Positions 47,301 through 50,822 of a stretch of 50,822 nucleotides of DNA are shown in pieces. A program made the position numbers and the translations under genes. The notes under the pieces were generated by a model. The model was not told the DNA's origin, made no database searches, and worked only from the letters and a program-made list of their open reading frames with translations. The stretch is from contig JFBG01000080.1 of NCBI GenBank assembly GCA_000583135.1, forward strand, positions 1 through 50,822. Reading direction: 5' to 3'. The stretch is from Thioalkalivibrio sp. HK1. Lineage in GTDB: Bacteria > Pseudomonadota > Gammaproteobacteria > HK1. Numbering within the stretch: the first letter of the stretch is position 1; the number at the start of each line of letters is the position of its first letter.

Positions 47301-49757
47301 GGAAATCAGAATCGTTCCCGAGGGTTTTGTCCGATCGTCATCGATAACGCTAACTCCCAAACTCATCGCATTCAAGATGACATCATCCCCTTCCTCCACC
47401 GAAAGGGAAATACGCAGCGATTCGTCGCTCCCATCATCGTCGTGACCGGCCGAGACGGCAATCGTTCGAGATTGATTCCAAGCGTTCTCCTGGCCGGTTC
47501 GGGCGAAGACGAGCGTGATCTGGTTGCCGTCGGTATTCGGGTCGGCATCGAGCGTGAGTCGGTCGGCCGCTCCTCCTTGCTGCGAGTTTTCATCGGTCAC
47601 GCCGAAAATCACCCTCATATCGGCCGCCGGCTGCTCTTTCAATCGTATTTGGAAGGTGCTTTGTCCACCCTCGGCCAAGGTCAACGAGGTGGGGGTGATG
47701 TCGAAACCCACCTCGTCGTCGGTGACGACGACCGCTTTTTCGACGGAAGCGGCACCGTCGTATCTTCCCCCCGAGGCGGATAGGGTGATGGTGTCGGTAT
47801 CGTCCATAAAGTCGGCGTCTTGAGAAGCGGCGACGGTGACGGATTGCGCGGTCGAGTAATTCGATGGGGTGAAGGTCAAGGAGGGCGGGGAGAGAACGAT
47901 ATCCGGATTCGCATTCGAAAGAGAAACGGTCACGTCGACTTTCGGGGCCGCCGAGAGATGGACTTGGAGGGATCCAATCTCGTCTTCGTCGATGTCGAGG
48001 CTTCCCGCCGGAGAAACTTCGATCGTTCCCGGACTGTCGTCGTCGATGACGGTGATATCGACTGAGTAGGGATAGGAGGAAACGCTTTGGTAATCCCCCC
48101 CGACTCCGAGAATCAACAATCTGTAAGGCCCATCGTCTTGTTTGTCGTCGTCGTGATTCGCACAGACGCTCAAGTCTTGGTACTGGTTCCAAGCGTTCGT
48201 CTGGCCATATCGATTGAAGTGCAAGTCTCTCGGGTGAGTCCAAATGTCGGTTGTATTTTTATATCGATAATAAGTGCCGTCCGAGGACAGTTCTCCTCGT
48301 TTGAGCGAATACGAGTTCACCTTGATATTCGCCGTGGGTCGGGTCGCCGGGCGTACTCCGAAGGTGGTGCATCCGCCTTCCGGCACGGACAAGGTGGTGG
48401 TCGATATCAGAATCCTCGGCTTCTCGTCGTCGGTGATGGTCACGGCAACGCTTGCGGACTCGTCTTGGTAGTCCCCGCCCGCTGCGGTCAAGGAGATGGT
48501 GGCCGTCTCGTTTCTCGCATCGTCATCTTGGGTCGCGGTGACGATCACCTGACGGTATTCGCTCCAAGCGTTCGCCGAGCCGGTTCGGGCGAAGAGGATC
48601 GTATCTTGATTGCCTGCAGTATTGGGGTCGGTATCGACGGATGCGACGCGGAAGGAGGAGCGCACGGTGACCGTGACATCCTGTGAGGGTTGCGTCCCCA
48701 AGCGCACTTGGAAGGTGCCGTTTTCGCCTTCTTGCAATTTCAAGGAGGTGGCGGTCAGGTAGAGATCCAACTCGTCGTCGTCGGTGATCGTGACCGGTAT
48801 TTCGGTATCCGGAGCGACGAATCCTCCCGTGGCCGAAAGGGTGATGGTCTCGTTTTCGTCCAAGTGGTCGAAGTCGTGGGCCGCAAGGACAGTCAACTGT
48901 TGTGCGGTGGAATAATTCGACGGGGTGAAGGTCAATGAAGCGGGGGAGAAAGAGATGTCGGAATTTCCGCTCGAAAGGGAGACGGTTACATCGTCATCCG
49001 GCTCTTCGCTGAGCGTGATATCGATGCTCTTGGATTGTCCCTCCGCCAATGTCAGCGATCCCGACGGGGAAACATCGATCGTTCCCGATGCCTCGTCGTC
49101 GATGATATTGAGGGTTACTACGATGCACCAGCTCTGTGCGGGGTCGAAATTACCGGTTGTCCCATAGGGATTGCCGGGGTGCCACCAAGCGGTGGTGCAA
49201 AGATCATCGAAAAAGACGAGCGTCGTCGTCTCATCGAGGGCATCATCGTCATGGGCGACGGAGATGGTGAAGGTACGAGAGCTTCCGTCGTTCGCAGGAA
49301 AAAAGACTCTGGATGGGGAGTAGCTGACGTCCGGATGCGAAGTCTCTAGATTGGCCCCCCGATTGATCCGCCATGCTTCTCTGAGAGAGGCGGTGATGGT
49401 GATCGATTCTCCTTCGTTCACCGTCAAAGGTCCCGATGGAGAGTATTGAATTTTCACAAACGACGGAACCACTTGCGCTGAAGCCACTCCCGCAACGAGC
49501 CACAACAAAAGCGGCGAATAACGACCGAGGCGGATCTTGTTCCTATCCGACGAGGGATTTTTCCGCTCGTCATGGCCAAACGCCTCTCGGCGAAGGGCGA
49601 GCGGGGATTTCACTGATTGTCTGGCCGATCGAAAAAAGGAGAGGACTCGGCAGGCGAATGTTCGAGCGCATCTTTCAAGACTTCTCGAAAATGACGGGTC
49701 GAAAAGACGGATCCGTCGCTTGGAATCCGATGTTATCGATTGATGGTTCGATTTCAT
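44352..49757 (-). CDS. giant exported protein with about 13 Calx-beta-like modules
   Basis: An 1,801-residue predicted secreted or surface protein. A hydrophobic signal core (YSPLLLWLVAGVASA) lies near residues 79-94, after a long basic N-terminal extension; ATG 49757 is nevertheless supported by AAGGAAGGA about 7 bases upstream. Residues about 95-1,570 contain some 13 modules of 100-120 residues. Each opens with an E-G-x-S/T strand (AEGDSKTFTVRL), has a central motif LTFTPSNYSTAQTVTV, and ends in an Asp-rich edge such as TVADDD, the pattern of calcium-binding Calx-beta domains. Residues about 1,570-1,801 are two related cysteine-containing domains, each ending in a VLVNNSA- or ALVNNSA-type strand. 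No sortase, autotransporter barrel or obvious type I secretion tail is recognised. A role in adhesion, matrix or cell-cell contact is inferred from the fold. Confidence 0.85.
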   Translation of the reverse strand: MKSNHQSITSDSKRRIRLFDPSFSRSLERCARTFACRVLSFFRSARQSVKSPLALRREAFGHDERKNPSSDRNKIRLGRYSPLLLWLVAGVASAQVVPSFVKIQYSPSGPLTVNEGESITITASLREAWRINRGANLETSHPDVSYSPSRVFFPANDGSSRTFTISVAHDDDALDETTTLVFFDDLCTTAWWHPGNPYGTTGNFDPAQSWCIVVTLNIIDDEASGTIDVSPSGSLTLAEGQSKSIDITLSEEPDDDVTVSLSSGNSDISFSPASLTFTPSNYSTAQQLTVLAAHDFDHLDENETITLSATGGFVAPDTEIPVTITDDDELDLYLTATSLKLQEGENGTFQVRLGTQPSQDVTVTVRSSFRVASVDTDPNTAGNQDTILFARTGSANAWSEYRQVIVTATQDDDARNETATISLTAAGGDYQDESASVAVTITDDEKPRILISTTTLSVPEGGCTTFGVRPATRPTANIKVNSYSLKRGELSSDGTYYRYKNTTDIWTHPRDLHFNRYGQTNAWNQYQDLSVCANHDDDKQDDGPYRLLILGVGGDYQSVSSYPYSVDITVIDDDSPGTIEVSPAGSLDIDEDEIGSLQVHLSAAPKVDVTVSLSNANPDIVLSPPSLTFTPSNYSTAQSVTVAASQDADFMDDTDTITLSASGGRYDGAASVEKAVVVTDDEVGFDITPTSLTLAEGGQSTFQIRLKEQPAADMRVIFGVTDENSQQGGAADRLTLDADPNTDGNQITLVFARTGQENAWNQSRTIAVSAGHDDDGSDESLRISLSVEEGDDVILNAMSLGVSVIDDDRTKPSGTILISPAGDLYIDEGDFGAITVSLSTVPIADVSVTLSKTNPDITLSASSLTFNVSNYSTAQTVIVSAASDADDVDDADTITLSATGGIVAPQVTKTVAINDLSTATNTTTPSGTLILEPAGYLSVDEGGSKTFTVRLSIAPIADVSVALSKNNSDITLSTNSLTFTPSNYSTAQTVTVSVAHDADADAEFGAITLSASGGIVAPEAKKNVSIEDDEVAGAIFIEPTASLDLDEGESGEFTVRLLGDPNADVTVTLTKTNPDITLSANSLTFTPSNHSTAQTVTVLAVQDADADDESDTITLTAAGGIVAERVTKAVSVDDDEVAGTLILEPADSLAIAEGDSKTFTVRLSNAPNGDAIVTLTKTDPDITLSADSLTFTASNYSTAQSVTVLAPQDDDATSESDTITLTVTGGIVAPQATKTVTVADDDAPSGTIITSPAGALTIAEGGSASIAVQLSTAPNADVTVTLSKTDDALSLDKTSVTFTPSNWNQAQSIVASSLADNDTDDDRIDISLVASGGINAPETVVTVMIEDGNLPGGLSLSPSMLEVIGGDSATLSLSLASKPSTDDIVQVFLSKTDPNLSLEPASLTFDASNWNQAQSVVLNAAVVALQGSDTLTLSVSGQGNYAMVDDTTLPVRILEAPGAFSLSPESQSVIEGGAAVQLETRLQTRPLGATSVTITFTADRSGVRISPAVLIFPADGWHIPRTVEVEAVDDANTLDEEVAISAVAVGGNYGNVQQSAKVLVQDDDDESIPLPPIRTQALALPQSDAQDSATIRVRCIQDSPCDVVLDCHAQADGSAFEASLPDPIPAWGAIALSSEDIERLSGASWAGKGRLGCALRSQAGLSAQVWTHSGDGVLVNNSAFIRSVPDGAMHRADIESIPTPDGLEDTNIRIRCLAPLGSDCAIADFSCYDDDGIRYEGDIGTIERLRVRHLQTTDLAELIDHRWQGMGLVCELRSSAPFTVQVLTRTGGGGALVNNSATGAP
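46151..47200. repeat. near-identical DNA repeats inside the giant protein gene
   Basis: A block beginning TCTGCGCCGTCGAAT recurs at about 46151, 46473, 46792 and 47121, a period of about 320-330 bp, one module each. Over about 85 bases the copies differ at few positions (TTCGAGG, GTGAAGGTCAG and AGAAAGGGTGATATC are shared). This points to recent in-frame module duplication or gene conversion. Assembly collapse or expansion is also possible here. Confidence 0.85.
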
Positions 49758-50164
49758 TCGACTATCCTTCCTTTTTGAAGTTATCGTGGCCGAAATTGCG
49801 TCTTTGATACCCGATGCCCCGACACGCTCGCCGCATTCGAATCGGCATCGTCGGGTTCGATGATCGGCCTTCGATACTGGCCTCCATCGATACTATCACC
49901 TTCACGACAACGGGTGCTCGACATTCGAAACGGCGATGAGACAGCGGCCATCGCCCGGAATTTCGAGCGTCCTAGGCGACATCGATCCCTGGAAAAGGGT
50001 GATTCGAACTGGTATCTATCTTATAGCAGTAAACAACGCGGTTGTCAATGGAAAAGGGGGCTTTGTCGGCGCTCGCAAGCATCAAGTTTCACATCGACCG
50101 ATGTCGCGGGTTTTTTCTTTGCCGATATCATCTTTCGATATCGCTTTTCGATAGTTAGCCGGAT
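49758..50164. other. intergenic region upstream of the giant protein gene
   Basis: About 407 bp between two minus-strand genes. No gene is recognised. It holds the strong AAGGAAGGA ribosome site of the giant protein gene, and a short palindrome ACATCGACCGATGT near 50093-50106 followed by CGCGGGTTTTTTC on the plus strand, resembling a terminator but with no plus-strand gene before it. AT-rich DNA near 50010-50040 could carry a promoter. Confidence 0.4.
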
Positions 50165-50821
50165 TCATCTGTGTCTTGCCCGCAGATCCCCCCTTACGAT
50201 CTCGTTGGCCGGGGCTTTTTTCGGATCGCTCCCCTTTTTTCGTTGGCGGAAATTGAAACTGATGCTGATCCTTTGCACTTCGAGGGCGGTTGCCGGCGTG
50301 GCTTTTGACGCATTTTTTTCCGATGCATCATTGGATTTCGCAAGATTCGGATTCGTCGAGTGCACCAGCCAGCCGGGAAAGACGATCAGTTTTCCCGCAA
50401 AGGGTTGATAGTGGATATCCTCTCGACTATGGGGCGATCGCCTCATCGGATCGAAATGCCCGGTCAATACATGGGCTTGCGATCTCGGATCGGTGAGGCA
50501 AAGCAGCCCGCAATCGTCGGGGGTATGGACATAATAGACCCCGCTCCAAAGGGCGTTCGGATGGCTATGGTGGCGGTTGAAAGCCCCCGGCGGGTTGATA
50601 TTGGCCCACATCGAATCGCATACCGGTTCGAAGCCGTCATCATAGCCCTGATCGAGGAAGACACCGTGGAGCAGTTCGAAGATCTCCTCGGTGATCTCGG
50701 TAAACGAAGGGCGCAGATGCATATCGGTCGGGCTGTGCCACCCGCCCAAGGCCGGGAGGTTGGAGCGAAAGATTCCGTGCGGATCTTGGGCTTGCCAAGC
50801 GAGGATATCCTCGATCAAACG
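50165..50821 (-). CDS. putative 2OG-Fe(II) oxygenase (TIGR02466-like), cut by window edge
   Basis: The frame is open to the right edge, so the N-terminus is missing; about 219 residues are seen. The visible part fits the putative 2OG-Fe(II) oxygenase family: NLPALGGWHSPTDMHL near the start, then SMWANINPPGAFNRHHSHPN with iron-ligand histidines, ALWSGVYYVHTPDD, LCLTDPR, FAGKLIVFPGWLVHSTNPNL with the distal His, and RISISFNF with the 2-oxoglutarate-binding Arg. Such enzymes hydroxylate proteins or small molecules. The C-terminal tail (RKKGSDPKKAPANEIVRGDL) is basic and probably flexible. It lies upstream of the giant protein on the same strand, 407 bp away; a functional link is speculative. Confidence 0.82.
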   Translation of the reverse strand, partial: RLIEDILAWQAQDPHGIFRSNLPALGGWHSPTDMHLRPSFTEITEEIFELLHGVFLDQGYDDGFEPVCDSMWANINPPGAFNRHHSHPNALWSGVYYVHTPDDCGLLCLTDPRSQAHVLTGHFDPMRRSPHSREDIHYQPFAGKLIVFPGWLVHSTNPNLAKSNDASEKNASKATPATALEVQRISISFNFRQRKKGSDPKKAPANEIVRGDLRARHR

Positions 50822-50822
50822 A

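Noticed and set aside
50093..50120. Hairpin plus T-run resembling a plus-strand terminator
   Set aside because: There is no plus-strand gene upstream and the stem is short; left as part of the intergenic note.

Overview
The window is chromosomal DNA from a Gram-negative, LPS-bearing heterotroph, most likely a proteobacterium and probably gamma- or beta-like. Supporting signs are a type II citrate synthase, a cytosolic-type malate dehydrogenase, a short SRP RNA of the 4.5S type, a CCA-encoding tRNA-Ser(GGA), periplasmic-binding-protein transporters (TAXI-TRAP and polyamine-type ABC), a PagL-like outer-membrane deacylase and proteobacterial GltBD. No rRNA or other taxonomic marker is present, so the genus cannot be named.

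Layout. Bases 1-3433 are central carbon metabolism: the first 52 codons of sucA on the minus strand, diverging from gltA and mdh. Bases 3492-17219 form a lower-GC defence-type block. It holds an XRE/ImmA-IrrE regulator with a palindromic promoter region, a two-gene system that matches Druantia type III (druH then druE, start and stop overlapping), a divergent AAA+ ATPase of the IetA type without its usual subtilase partner, a DUF488 protein and a DEDDh exonuclease. The block ends at the 3' end of tRNA-Ser(GGA), followed by the SRP RNA gene and its terminator.

Bases 18012-27316 are a minus-strand transport region. A polyamine/organic-cation-type ABC importer (potA-, potD-, potB- and potC-like) is followed by a TAXI-TRAP importer. 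In both, a strong intrinsic terminator lies just after the binding-protein gene and before the membrane gene, which suggests tuned stoichiometry. A hydrophobic micro-ORF lies before the ATPase gene. Bases 27809-33920 hold single minus-strand genes: a hypothetical protein, a DRG/Obg-like TGS GTPase, a PagL-like lipid A deacylase, a lone molybdopterin-binding hydroxylase subunit and an EamA exporter.

Bases 34394-40559 are gltB-gltD (glutamate synthase, overlapping genes). Next come an enolase-superfamily sugar-acid dehydratase-like gene and a DUF169 gene.

Bases 43408-50821 are a surface or secretion-type region: a 1,801-residue exported protein of about 13 Calx-beta-like modules with two cysteine-containing C-terminal domains, a downstream 270-residue tail-anchored protein made of a duplicated unrecognised domain, and upstream a 2OG-Fe(II) oxygenase-like gene cut by the window edge. 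The giant protein plus its tail-anchored neighbour and the Druantia/orphan-ATPase block are the two places most likely to repay further work.
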